NCBI RefSeq assembly: GCF_900110765.1
Contig: NZ_FOEO01000041.1
Location: 1-48,529, forward strand
From: Pseudomonas sp. NFACC02
GTDB lineage: Bacteria > Pseudomonadota > Gammaproteobacteria > Pseudomonadales > Pseudomonadaceae
Length of the DNA: 48,529 nucleotides
Reading direction: 5' to 3'
Positions within the stretch are counted from its first letter, which is position 1. Every line of letters begins with the position of its first letter. The notes under the pieces were generated by a model that saw nothing but the letters and a program-made list of their open reading frames with translations, did not search any database and was not told the origin of the DNA. Shown here piece after piece: positions 25,439 to 33,389 of the stretch. A program made the position numbers and the translations under genes.

Positions 25439-26833
25439 TTACAGATGACTCTCCGCGTATTCAGCCAGGATCGAGCGTGGAACCCCTTGCAGGGAGATGT
25501 GCACGCCGTTGGGGAAATCCTTGAAGCGCTCCGTCAGGTAAGTCAGGCCGGAACTGGTGGCCGACAGGTAAGGGGTGTCGATCTGCGCCAGGTTACCCAG
25601 GCAGACCACTTTGGAACCGGCACCGGCACGGGTGATGATGGTTTTCATCTGGTGCGGTGTGAGGTTCTGGCACTCGTCGATCAGAATCAGGCTTTGCTGG
25701 AAACTGCGGCCTCGAATGTAGTTAAGGGATTTGAACTGCAACGGCACCTTGCTGAGGATGTAGTCGACACTGCCATGGGTGTTTTCGTCGTCCATGTGCA
25801 GCGCTTCCAGGTTGTCGGTAATCGCCCCCAGCCAAGGTTCCATCTTCTCGGCTTCGGTGCCGGGCAGAAACCCGATCTCCTGATCCAGACCCTGCACGCT
25901 GCGGGTGGCGATGATGCGGCGATAACGCTTACTGACCATCGTCTGCTCGATGGCAGCGGCCAGGGCCAGAATGGTCTTGCCGGAACCTGCGGCGCCCGAC
26001 AGGTTGACCAGATGAATGTCGGGATCGAGCAACGCGAACAGCGCCAGCCCCTGGTAGATGTCACGCGGTTTCAGGCCCCAGGCTTCCTGGTGCAGCAGCG
26101 GCTCCTGGTGCATGTCCAGCAACAGCAACTCATCCGGTTTGACGCCTTTGACCCAGCCGACGAAGCCCTGCTCGTCGATGATGAACTCGTTGATGTGAAC
26201 GGCCGGGATCTGCTCCGTCATTTGCACTTTGTGCCAGGTGCGGCCATGGTCCTGGCGCGTGTCGACCTTGCTGACGCGATCCCAGAAGGAACCCGTCATG
26301 GTGTGATAGCCGCGCGACAGCATCGACACGTCATCGACCAACTGGTCGGTGCTGTAGTCCTCAGCCGCGATTCCGCAGGCGCGCGCCTTCAGGCGCATGT
26401 TGATGTCTTTGGTGACCAGCACGATGCGCAGGTCCTTTTTGCGCGCATGCAGATCGATCAACTGGTTGATGATGATGTTGTCGTTCAGGTGCTCGGGCAG
26501 AAGGCTGTTGGGCTCTTCGCGCTTGCTCATCAGGATGGACAGATAACCCTTGAAAACGCCTGTACCGCGATCAATCGGTACGCCTCGTTCGACCTCCTCC
26601 GGGGTCGCTTCGCCCAGTGTCTTGTCGATCAGCCGTATAGCCTGGCGGCATTCCGCGGCGACCGAGTGTTTGCCCGCCTTGAGCTTGTCCAGTTCTTCGA
26701 GGACCGTCATGGGGAGTGCAACGTGGTGTTCTTCGAAATTCAGCAGCGCGTTTGGATCATGAATCAGTACATTGGTATCGAGCACATAGAGGATTGGCTG
26801 GTTAGTGGAAGGGGTGCGTCCGTGGTCATCCAT
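25439..26833 (-). CDS. PhoH-like ATPase with N-terminal PIN domain
   Basis: 464-residue fusion of a PIN ribonuclease-fold domain (about residues 13-150, with D19 in VLDTNVLIHD and further acidic residues) and a PhoH-type P-loop ATPase (about 235-460, Walker A GAAGSGKT near 280-287, and LIDECQN as Walker B). The PIN-PhoH architecture (YlaK/PhoH2 type) is linked to RNA unwinding and cleavage in other bacteria. The target here is unknown. ATG start with AAAGGTGAG upstream. No antitoxin-like partner gene precedes it, which argues against a simple toxin-antitoxin pair. Confidence 0.92.
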   Translation of the reverse strand: MDDHGRTPSTNQPILYVLDTNVLIHDPNALLNFEEHHVALPMTVLEELDKLKAGKHSVAAECRQAIRLIDKTLGEATPEEVERGVPIDRGTGVFKGYLSILMSKREEPNSLLPEHLNDNIIINQLIDLHARKKDLRIVLVTKDINMRLKARACGIAAEDYSTDQLVDDVSMLSRGYHTMTGSFWDRVSKVDTRQDHGRTWHKVQMTEQIPAVHINEFIIDEQGFVGWVKGVKPDELLLLDMHQEPLLHQEAWGLKPRDIYQGLALFALLDPDIHLVNLSGAAGSGKTILALAAAIEQTMVSKRYRRIIATRSVQGLDQEIGFLPGTEAEKMEPWLGAITDNLEALHMDDENTHGSVDYILSKVPLQFKSLNYIRGRSFQQSLILIDECQNLTPHQMKTIITRAGAGSKVVCLGNLAQIDTPYLSATSSGLTYLTERFKDFPNGVHISLQGVPRSILAEYAESHL

Positions 26834-27158
26834 ACTCGCTCACCTTTGTAGTAGCCAGGTAACGCGACACACAAGCGATATCGCGCTACGGAAAGGCCGC
26901 CGAGGCTCTCTCCTTCAGGCAGGAGAGAAGTGCGCAAAGTGGGGTCTGGGTGACGCCACCTGTGTTGCAGGGTTCGGCGGTCTGCTGTCGTAATACCGCA
27001 AAACCGATGACATAAAAAAGCGTTTTAAGCGGAATTTGAAGTTTATTTCACAGCGTGACGAATAGCCCTTGGCGGATGGTTCGCACGCGTTTACAGTCGG
27101 AAGTCCGGTCGGGAGGAAATCCTCAGAAAAATCCGACCGATCCTCCCTTCTCGCCGTC
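26834..27158. other. Intergenic region, PhoH-like / deacetylase-like
   Basis: 325 bp without a gene. It contains an imperfect hairpin at 27106-27139 (CGGTCGG ... CCGACCG with an inner GAGG/CCTC stem) shortly after the deacetylase-like gene. The hairpin has no T-run on either strand, so its role is unclear. Confidence 0.4.
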
Positions 27159-28418
27159 CTATTCCCCTTGTTTTGCGGGCTCTTGAGCCTGATCAGTCGA
27201 CGGCTGACTGGCATCCGGGGTTTGACCCTCCGACTGTTCGTCCTCAGGTTCGTCAGCAGCTTCATCTTCGGGCTCGGCCTGATCGGTTTCGTCCGACAGT
27301 TGCTGCGGATAAATATGACAGTCCTCCCACACCACACCGCTTTGCGCAGTATTGGCCATCAGCCATGGCACAGCCTGTTGCGGTTTGTCGGTGCTGTCGT
27401 GGAACACGATGTTTCCACGGCGCCACAAGAGCATCAGCGTCAGTACCCGGTGCGCGGCCTGCTCGGCGCTGATGCGGCCGGTTGCATCCTGAGAATCGAT
27501 ATTCCATAGAGAGACGCGAAGCTGCTGATCACGGAAAAACGGTGCGCTATCGGCCCGGCGATGTCCGTACGGCGGCCGAAACAGCGGCACGAAATTGTCG
27601 GGCAGGGTCTGCTGCACCAGCGCGGCACTGCGTTCGACCGAGTCCTGCCAGTCCTTCCAGTGCGCGTGCGAACGGTACTCCCAGCCTTGCAGCCCTACAC
27701 ATTGCTGGCGATACAACGTTTGCAGCGCTTGCGCAGAACTGGCGTCCAGTCGGGTTTGCAGGTTCTTGCCCAGCACGAAGAACGTGGCGTTGATCTTCTG
27801 CTGACGCATGAAATCCGCCAGCCAGTCGGTGGCGCCGTCTGCAACGCTGGGGCCACTCTCGAAATTGAGCAGGAACGTGCGGTCGGGCATTTCTTCGCCA
27901 CTCAACTCGTCCGAGTTGTAGCGCTCGACCTCGCTGCTGGTCTGCGGAAACAGCGCCGCCATGCGCAGCAGTTCATTCAGGTAACGCTGATTGAAGGCAT
28001 CGGCTGGAGCAGCCCAGCGCGCATAAAAGGAATCGTCCGCGACTTTGTACTCGGCTGCGCGCTGACGCAGCATCGGTACGTCGTCGACCAACACGCAGAA
28101 CGAGGCATCGGCTTCGCAGGACTTCTCTGCGGCTTTCCAGTTCTCGAACAGCCGCGTCCACAGCCGGTTACGGATCACGTTTACCGTGGCCACGTTGATT
28201 TGCCGCAACCCTAGACGTTCGGCCAACTGGATGTCGCTGACGTTTTCACTCTCGAGCAACTGATGCGCGAAACTCAGAATCTCTGCCCGGGAGGCCACAT
28301 CGAACAGTTGCGGGGTCTCCAGGACCTCCGGCCAGACACTGCGATCCATCGTCGCAATCTCTCCGGTCGCCGCCTGTGCGTTGAACGCCAGCAGACAGGC
28401 ACCGATCAATAACGGCAT
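27159..28418 (-). CDS. Polysaccharide-deacetylase-like exported protein
   Basis: About 419 residues with an N-terminal signal peptide (PLLIGACLLAFNAQA). A NodB/carbohydrate-esterase-4-like domain spans about 180-370: strand LLNFESGPS at the place of the usual TFDDGP, then ATFFVLG, SHAHWKDW as the zinc region, FRPPYG, WNIDSQD and IVFHDS. The acidic pair of the first motif is changed to E-S, so catalysis is doubtful or altered. The last 60 residues are low complexity and acidic (Glu, Asp, Gln, Pro). The start is ATG at 28418; a TTG two codons earlier has a better-spaced GGAG. It is divergent from yaaA. Confidence 0.78.
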   Translation of the reverse strand: MPLLIGACLLAFNAQAATGEIATMDRSVWPEVLETPQLFDVASRAEILSFAHQLLESENVSDIQLAERLGLRQINVATVNVIRNRLWTRLFENWKAAEKSCEADASFCVLVDDVPMLRQRAAEYKVADDSFYARWAAPADAFNQRYLNELLRMAALFPQTSSEVERYNSDELSGEEMPDRTFLLNFESGPSVADGATDWLADFMRQQKINATFFVLGKNLQTRLDASSAQALQTLYRQQCVGLQGWEYRSHAHWKDWQDSVERSAALVQQTLPDNFVPLFRPPYGHRRADSAPFFRDQQLRVSLWNIDSQDATGRISAEQAAHRVLTLMLLWRRGNIVFHDSTDKPQQAVPWLMANTAQSGVVWEDCHIYPQQLSDETDQAEPEDEAADEPEDEQSEGQTPDASQPSTDQAQEPAKQGE

Positions 28419-28521
28419 GCGCAAAACGACGTGCTCCCAATCCTTGAACAAAGAGGCCGAAACCGGCGAGGCACTATAGCGGATTTGATGGCGGCTCCCC
28501 GAATCCTGAATTCATGCTCAG

Positions 28522-28622
28522 CCCTGTAGGAGCGCCTGGCCTGGGCCGCATCCAGGATTGCAGTGTGTCAGTCATCTCTATATTGGCGGGCATACCGCAA
28601 TCGCGGGCAAGCGTGCTCCTGC
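28522..28622. repeat. Diverged inverted REP pair
   Basis: A partly degraded GTAGGAGCGC arm (28527 on) and a facing CGGGCAAGCGTGCTCCT arm lie between the deacetylase-like gene and yaaA. It is the same family as the pair at 3142-3234 but with more changes. It falls where the divergent promoters should be. Confidence 0.7.
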
Positions 28623-28712
28623 ATGTACTGCGATTTCCCTATCATCACCATAGCTGGAGTCATCCGGGCACAACCCCTAGAATCGCCCCCACGATTAAAG
28701 GAGAAGCCCCGT

Positions 28713-29492
28713 ATGCTGATGGTGATATCCCCAGCCAAGACCCTCGATTTCGAGACACCGCCCACCACCGAGCGCTTTACCCAGCCACAGTACCTGGACC
28801 ACTCACAGGAACTCATCACCCAACTGCGCGAGCTCACCCCGTCGCAGATCAGCGAGCTGATGCACCTGTCGGACAAACTGGCTGGCTTAAACGCTGCGCG
28901 CTTCGGCAGCTGGACGCCCGCGTTCACACCGAGCAACGCCAAACAGGCGCTGCTGGCCTTCAAGGGCGACGTGTACACCGGTCTTGCCGCCGACACCCTG
29001 AGCGACACCGAACTCGACTACGCCCAACAGCACCTGCGCATGCTCTCCGGGCTCTACGGCCTGCTGCGTCCACTTGACCTGATGCAGCCGTACCGTCTGG
29101 AAATGGGCACCAAACTCGCCAACGCCCGCGGCAAAGACCTGTATGCGTTCTGGGGCAACCGGATCAGTGAATGGCTCAACGAAGCGCTGGCCGAACAGGG
29201 CGATGACGTGCTGTTGAATCTGGCCTCCAACGAGTATTTCTCTGCCGTCAAACGCCCAGCGCTCAACGCTCGCGTAATCGACACCGAATTCCGCGACCAG
29301 AAGAACGGCCAGTACAAAATCATCAGCTTTTACGCCAAAAAAGCGCGCGGCATGATGAGCCGTTTCGTCATTTCGGAGCGCATCAGCAACCCGGAACACC
29401 TGAAGCAGTTCGACGTGCAGGGGTATCGGTACGCAAAAGAATTGTCCACAGCGGACAAGCTGGTCTTCCTCCGGGAAGAATCCGCGGTGTGA
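28713..29492 (+). CDS. yaaA: Peroxide stress protein YaaA (DUF328)
   Basis: 259 residues, the family length. It begins MLMVISPAKTLDFETP, which is the family signature start, and contains the conserved FKGDVYTGL and YGLLRPLDLMQPYRLEMGT segments. In E. coli YaaA lowers free iron and limits hydrogen-peroxide damage, and the family binds DNA. The frame is open upstream, but GGAG before the ATG at 28713 fixes the start. It is followed by a perfect-stem terminator and then the algD control region, so it is not part of the alginate operon. Confidence 0.95.
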   Translation: MLMVISPAKTLDFETPPTTERFTQPQYLDHSQELITQLRELTPSQISELMHLSDKLAGLNAARFGSWTPAFTPSNAKQALLAFKGDVYTGLAADTLSDTELDYAQQHLRMLSGLYGLLRPLDLMQPYRLEMGTKLANARGKDLYAFWGNRISEWLNEALAEQGDDVLLNLASNEYFSAVKRPALNARVIDTEFRDQKNGQYKIISFYAKKARGMMSRFVISERISNPEHLKQFDVQGYRYAKELSTADKLVFLREESAV

Positions 29493-29499
29493 ATGACCT

Positions 29500-29526
29500 G
29501 AAAAAGGGCGCGCCCCGCCCTTTTTC
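29500..29526. terminator. Bidirectional-type terminator after yaaA
   Basis: GAAAAAGGGCG (29500-29510) and CGCCCTTTTTC (29516-29526) form a perfect 11-bp stem with a 5-nt loop. The T5 and A5 runs within the stem make it function as a terminator on either strand. It insulates the alginate control region from yaaA. Confidence 0.9.
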
Positions 29527-29648
29527 ATCTTTACGATTCGAACGAGTGTTCATCCTTCCCCTTGGGCCTCCTGCCCGCCCCTCAAAAAAACATTGGAAAA
29601 ACCATCCAGTCAGATGGATTTCAAAGTTCCATAATTGCGGTTTGAACA

Positions 29649-29658
29649 GACGAATGGT
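29649..29658 (-). promoter_or_regulatory. Candidate AlgR binding site
   Basis: On the minus strand the sequence is ACCATTCGTC, one base from the known AlgR site ACCGTTCGTC of P. aeruginosa algD. It lies about 285 bp upstream of the predicted transcription start, a distance like the far-upstream AlgR sites there. Confidence 0.45.
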
Positions 29659-29742
29659 GTCAATGCCAAACAGTTGGCGCCAATAAAAGAACAATCCAAC
29701 GGCCTCGATGTTTTTTCTCAAAAATTTAACAACTTTTTTGAG

Positions 29743-29776
29743 TGATGGCACTTTGCTGCTTTTCAATGATGGCACT
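29743..29776 (+). repeat. Direct repeat TGATGGCACT, two copies
   Basis: Identical 10-mers at 29743-29752 and 29767-29776 are 24 bp apart. A third, inverted and imperfect copy (GCCATCAGAGTGC) begins at 29828. Spacing and position upstream of the AlgU promoter suggest a regulator-binding array. Confidence 0.55.
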
Positions 29777-29898
29777 CTTACATGCACCGCGCCCTACCCC
29801 TTTATAACTAAGGACCAAACGGAAACTGCCATCAGAGTGCAACTATGCGATTTACGAAACGTATTTCAAAAAATCTCAAAAAGAGGACGAGCGGCCAG

Positions 29899-29926
29899 GA
29901 ACTTATGGGGAATGCCCATGCTCCTA
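29899..29926 (+). promoter_or_regulatory. AlgU (sigma-22) promoter of the alginate operon
   Basis: GAACTT (29899-29904), a 17-bp spacer, then TCCTA (29922-29926). This matches the AlgU/AlgT consensus and, as I recall it, has the same -35, spacer length and -10 as the P. aeruginosa algD promoter. Transcription would start near 29933. It implies control by the MucA/AlgU envelope-stress system. Confidence 0.88.
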
Positions 29927-29997
29927 CATCCCGTAACAATTCTCGTCCATCTTGTGAGACATCTCTTACATACGGACTAGAGGGATCTGAAAGTTGC

Positions 29998-30010
29998 TAT
30001 CAAGTAGTTA
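29998..30010 (+). promoter_or_regulatory. Candidate IHF site in the algD leader
   Basis: TATCAAGTAGTTA fits the IHF consensus WATCAANNNNTTR at every position. It lies about 65 bp downstream of the predicted start point. IHF binding both upstream and within the leader is described for P. aeruginosa algD. Confidence 0.5.
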
Positions 30011-30408
30011 GACCCCATGGTCGTTATGGTTCGTGCAAGGAGAGAACGCACCAAACTAGTTGAGGTAAATCGAGCAAGCACCAACGCGGTGCCTGCAGCC
30101 ACTGACGAGCAAGATAAGACTGAATCATGGCTAGAAGCCTTGAGCCAGAGGCGCGGCAGCGACTCGCAACCATCCGCCGGAGTGCTATGCCATATCCCAG
30201 ATCGGGAACCCATATATTTATATGCGGACGACTCGACGCTTTTGATCTGTAACATTCGGGGTCGCTTCAGAAAACAAGGCGCCCAACTTTAAATTCTGCC
30301 TGCGCTTGGTTCACGACATTAACTTGCCGTGCGAACGAGTGCGCGAAAGTTGTAAGACAGTTCTTAATATCCAGCCAACTAATGGCGTGAAAAATCGAGG
30401 AGATTACG

Positions 30409-31725
30409 ATGCATATCAGCATCTTTGGTTTGGGCTATGTCGGTGCAGTATGTGCTGGTTGCCTCTCGGCGCGTGGTCATGATGTTGTCGGCGTGGATAT
30501 CTCCAGTGCCAAGATCGACCTGATCAACCAGGGCAAGTCCCCGATCGTGGAACCGGGTCTGGGCGAACTGCTCGAAACCGGTATCAAAACCGGCAAACTG
30601 CGCGGCACCACGGACTTTTCCGAGGCCATCCGAGCGACTGACCTGTCGATGATCTGCGTCGGCACGCCAAGCAAGAAAAACGGCGACCTGGAACTGGACT
30701 TCATCGAGTCCGTCTGCCGCGAAATCGGCTTCGTACTGCGTGAAAAAACCTCGCGTCACACCATCGTCGTGCGCAGCACCGTTCTGCCGGGCACCGTCGC
30801 AAACGTTGTCATCCCGATCCTGGAAGATTGCTCGGGCAAGAAAGCCGGCGTCGACTTCGGCGTTGCAGTGAACCCTGAGTTCCTGCGCGAAAGCACTGCG
30901 ATCGCAGACTACGATCATCCTCCAATGACCGTGATCGGCGAATTCGACAAGGCGTCCGGTGACGTTCTGCAATCGCTGTACGAAGAGCTCGACGCACCGA
31001 TCATCCGCAAGGACATCGCGGTCGCCGAGATGATCAAGTACACCTGCAACGTCTGGCACGCGACCAAGGTCACCTTCGCCAACGAAATCGGCAACATCGC
31101 CAAGGCCGTCGGAGTCGATGGCCGCGAAGTGATGGAAGTGGTCTGCCAGGACAAGGCCCTGAACCTGTCGCAGTACTACATGCGTCCAGGCTTCGCATTC
31201 GGCGGTTCGTGCCTGCCGAAAGACGTTCGCGCCCTCACCTACCGCGCCAGCTCCCTGGATGTGGAAGCGCCACTGCTCAACTCCCTGATGCGCAGCAACG
31301 TGTCCCAGGTCCAGAACGCCTTCGACATCGTCGCGGCAAGCGACACCCGCAAGGTCGCGCTGCTGGGTCTGAGCTTCAAGGCCGGCACTGATGACCTGCG
31401 TGAAAGCCCACTGGTCGAACTGGCGGAAATGCTGATCGGCAAAGGTTTCGACCTGAGCATCTACGACAAGAACGTCGAATACGCTCGCGTCCACGGCGCG
31501 AACAAAGAGTACATCGAGTCCAAGATCCCGCATGTCTCTTCCCTGCTCAACTCGGACTTCGACGAGGTCATCAACAACTCCGACGTGATCATCCTCGGTA
31601 ACCGCGACGAACGTTTCCGCGCACTGGCCAACCAGGCGCCAGCCGGCAAACGCGTCATCGATCTGGTGGGCTTCATGAAAGGCACCACCTCCGAAGACGG
31701 TCAGACCGAAGGTATCTGCTGGTAA
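30409..31725 (+). CDS. algD: GDP-mannose 6-dehydrogenase
   Basis: 438-residue cytoplasmic enzyme that oxidises GDP-mannose to GDP-mannuronate with two NAD+, the committed and rate-limiting step of alginate synthesis. The Rossmann NAD site is ISIFGLGYVGAVCAGCLSARGHDVVGVD at the N-terminus. The catalytic cysteine is C268 in GGSCLPKD, at the same number as in P. aeruginosa. ATG with a good GAGGAG ribosome-binding site. It is the first gene of the twelve-gene operon, separated from alg8 by 131 bp that include a hairpin. Confidence 0.98.
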   Translation: MHISIFGLGYVGAVCAGCLSARGHDVVGVDISSAKIDLINQGKSPIVEPGLGELLETGIKTGKLRGTTDFSEAIRATDLSMICVGTPSKKNGDLELDFIESVCREIGFVLREKTSRHTIVVRSTVLPGTVANVVIPILEDCSGKKAGVDFGVAVNPEFLRESTAIADYDHPPMTVIGEFDKASGDVLQSLYEELDAPIIRKDIAVAEMIKYTCNVWHATKVTFANEIGNIAKAVGVDGREVMEVVCQDKALNLSQYYMRPGFAFGGSCLPKDVRALTYRASSLDVEAPLLNSLMRSNVSQVQNAFDIVAASDTRKVALLGLSFKAGTDDLRESPLVELAEMLIGKGFDLSIYDKNVEYARVHGANKEYIESKIPHVSSLLNSDFDEVINNSDVIILGNRDERFRALANQAPAGKRVIDLVGFMKGTTSEDGQTEGICW

Positions 31726-31777
31726 GAAGCAGCGGCACGCGGCAAGCCACAAGCTGCACGTTTCAAGTCCATGTCCC

Positions 31778-31807
31778 GAGCCACAAGCGTTCACCCGCTT
31801 GCGGCTC
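31778..31807 (+). repeat. Hairpin between algD and alg8
   Basis: GAGCCACAAGCG (31778-31789) and CGCTTGCGGCTC (31796-31807) form a 12-bp stem with one mismatch and a 6-nt loop; flanking CAAGCTGCA/GCAGCTTG arms extend it. There is no T-run. It may act as an mRNA-processing or stability element that sets AlgD above the downstream proteins. Confidence 0.6.
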
Positions 31808-31856
31808 GAGGCGTGGGGTTTGCAGCTTGGTTGCAACTGACTCAGGGACCTCCATT

Positions 31857-33338
31857 ATGCTCAGGCTAAAACACGGCTTTCTCCAGGCCGCAGGTTGGCT
31901 GTTTTATTTAAGTGTGCTGGCCGCCATTGCGATGGCGCTGCCGGTCACGCTCTTCGACTCACAGTCGAAGGACTTTATTTTCCTGATCGGGATCGTCGGT
32001 ATCTGGCGTTACTCGATGGGCGCAACGCACTTTGTGCGCGGCATGATCTTTCTCTACATCGTGTATCCGCACCTGCGCCGTAAAGTGCGCAAGCTCGGCA
32101 AGGCCGCTGATCCATCGCACGTGTTTCTGATGGTCACCAGTTTCCGTATCGACGCGTTGACCACCGCTCAGGTGTACAACTCGGTGATTCAGGAAGCCAT
32201 CGCCTGTGGTTATCCAACCACCGTGGTGTGCTCGCTGGTCGAAATGTCGGATGAGTTGCTGGTCAAGGCAATGTGGGCCAAACACAACCCGCCGCCACAC
32301 GTGACCCTGGACTTCGTGCGCATCGCCGGTACCGGCAAGCGCGACGGTCTGGCCTTCGGCTTTCGCGCCATCTCGCGCCACATGCCGGATGACCGTGCCG
32401 TGGTGGCCGTGATCGATGGCGACACCGTGCTGGCCGAGGGCGTGGTCCGCAAAACCGTTCCGTGGTTCCAGCTGTTCGACAACGTCGGCGGCCTGACCAC
32501 CAACGAGTTCTGCGAAGTGCGCGGCGGCTACATCATGAGCGAATGGCACAAGCTGCGCTTCGCCCAGCGCCACATCAACATGTGCTCGATGGCCCTGTCC
32601 AAGCGTGTACTGACCATGACCGGTCGTATGTCTGTGTTCCGCGCCACCGTGGTCACCGATCCGGACTTCATCGCGGACGTCGAAAGCGACTCGCTGCAGC
32701 ACTGGCGCCTGGGCCGCTTCAAGTTCCTGACCGGCGACGACAAATCGAGCTGGTTCAGCCTGATGCGCCTGGGTTACGACACGTTCTACGTGCCGGACGC
32801 TGCCATCAACACGGTGGAACACCCGCCGGAGAAGAGCTTCCTCAAGGCCAGTCGCAAACTGATGTATCGCTGGTACGGCAACAACCTGCGCCAGAACTCC
32901 CGCGCGCTGGGGCTTGGCGTTCGCCGTCTCGGTGTGTTCACCAGCATCGTGTTGTTCGACCAGCGCGTATCGATGTGGACGTCGATTCTTGGCCTGACCG
33001 TGGCCCTGATCGCCAGCTTCAAATATGGCGTGGCGTTCCTGCTGATCTACCTGCTGTGGATCGGCATCACCCGCTTCATTCTCACGTTGTTGCTGTCGTG
33101 TTCCGGGCACGCCATCGGCCCGGCTTACCCCGTGATTCTCTATTACAACCAGATCGTCGGTGCGCTGATGAAGATCTACGTCTTCTTCCGCCTCGACCGT
33201 CAGTCCTGGACCCGCCAGGACACAAAACTGAGCCGCGACATGGCCAGCTTCCAGGGTTGGTTCAACACCTGGTCGTCTCGAACCATGACTTTCTCGGCTG
33301 GCAGCATCTTCGTTGCCGTACTGCTGACAATGGTCTGA
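31857..33338 (+). CDS. alg8: Alginate polymerase Alg8 (glycosyltransferase family 2)
   Basis: 493-residue inner-membrane glycosyltransferase that links mannuronate units from GDP-mannuronate. Membrane helices lie at the N-terminus (about residues 10-30 and 38-70) and in the C-terminal third. The cytoplasmic GT2 domain between them has D187-G-D189 as nucleotide/metal-binding DXD and the LTGDDKSSW acceptor-site region. The first family-like ATG, at 31857 (MLRLKHGFLQAAGW), is used; a TTG ten codons earlier is not needed. It works with Alg44, which supplies c-di-GMP control. Confidence 0.96.
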   Translation: MLRLKHGFLQAAGWLFYLSVLAAIAMALPVTLFDSQSKDFIFLIGIVGIWRYSMGATHFVRGMIFLYIVYPHLRRKVRKLGKAADPSHVFLMVTSFRIDALTTAQVYNSVIQEAIACGYPTTVVCSLVEMSDELLVKAMWAKHNPPPHVTLDFVRIAGTGKRDGLAFGFRAISRHMPDDRAVVAVIDGDTVLAEGVVRKTVPWFQLFDNVGGLTTNEFCEVRGGYIMSEWHKLRFAQRHINMCSMALSKRVLTMTGRMSVFRATVVTDPDFIADVESDSLQHWRLGRFKFLTGDDKSSWFSLMRLGYDTFYVPDAAINTVEHPPEKSFLKASRKLMYRWYGNNLRQNSRALGLGVRRLGVFTSIVLFDQRVSMWTSILGLTVALIASFKYGVAFLLIYLLWIGITRFILTLLLSCSGHAIGPAYPVILYYNQIVGALMKIYVFFRLDRQSWTRQDTKLSRDMASFQGWFNTWSSRTMTFSAGSIFVAVLLTMV

Positions 33339-33389
33339 CGGGTCTCTGACCGAACAATGGATCAACTCGATTAATCAGGAATTAGCGCC

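Larger units (their letters stand above)
29527..30408. other. algD control region and leader
   Basis: About 880 bp, clearly A+T-richer than its surroundings in the left half, with no credible gene. It contains a candidate AlgR site, a TTGGCGCCAA palindrome (29674-29683), a CTCAAAAA/TTTTTGAG inverted repeat (29717-29742), TGATGGCACT direct repeats, the AlgU promoter and an IHF site. The predicted leader of algD is about 475 nt. Confidence 0.75.

Noticed and set aside
25439..26833. PIN-PhoH protein as part of a toxin-antitoxin pair
   Set aside because: There is no small antitoxin-like gene directly upstream; the 325-bp gap has no credible gene.
25313..26851. 512-codon open frame on the plus strand
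   Set aside because: Opposite the PIN-PhoH gene, and its first part runs through a REP pair; not a real gene.
26915..27337. Possible 140-codon minus-strand gene after the PhoH-like gene
   Set aside because: Overlaps the deacetylase-like coding end in another frame and has a basic, low-information composition without a ribosome-binding site.
29383..29787. Minus-strand frame with a repeated VPSLK peptide
   Set aside because: The peptide repeat comes from the TGATGGCACT direct repeats in non-coding DNA, and the frame overlaps the 3' end of yaaA.
30017..30292. 91-codon open frame in the algD leader
   Set aside because: No ribosome-binding site, no similarity to a known protein pattern, ordinary length for chance in this region. 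It could be a leader peptide, but nothing supports it.
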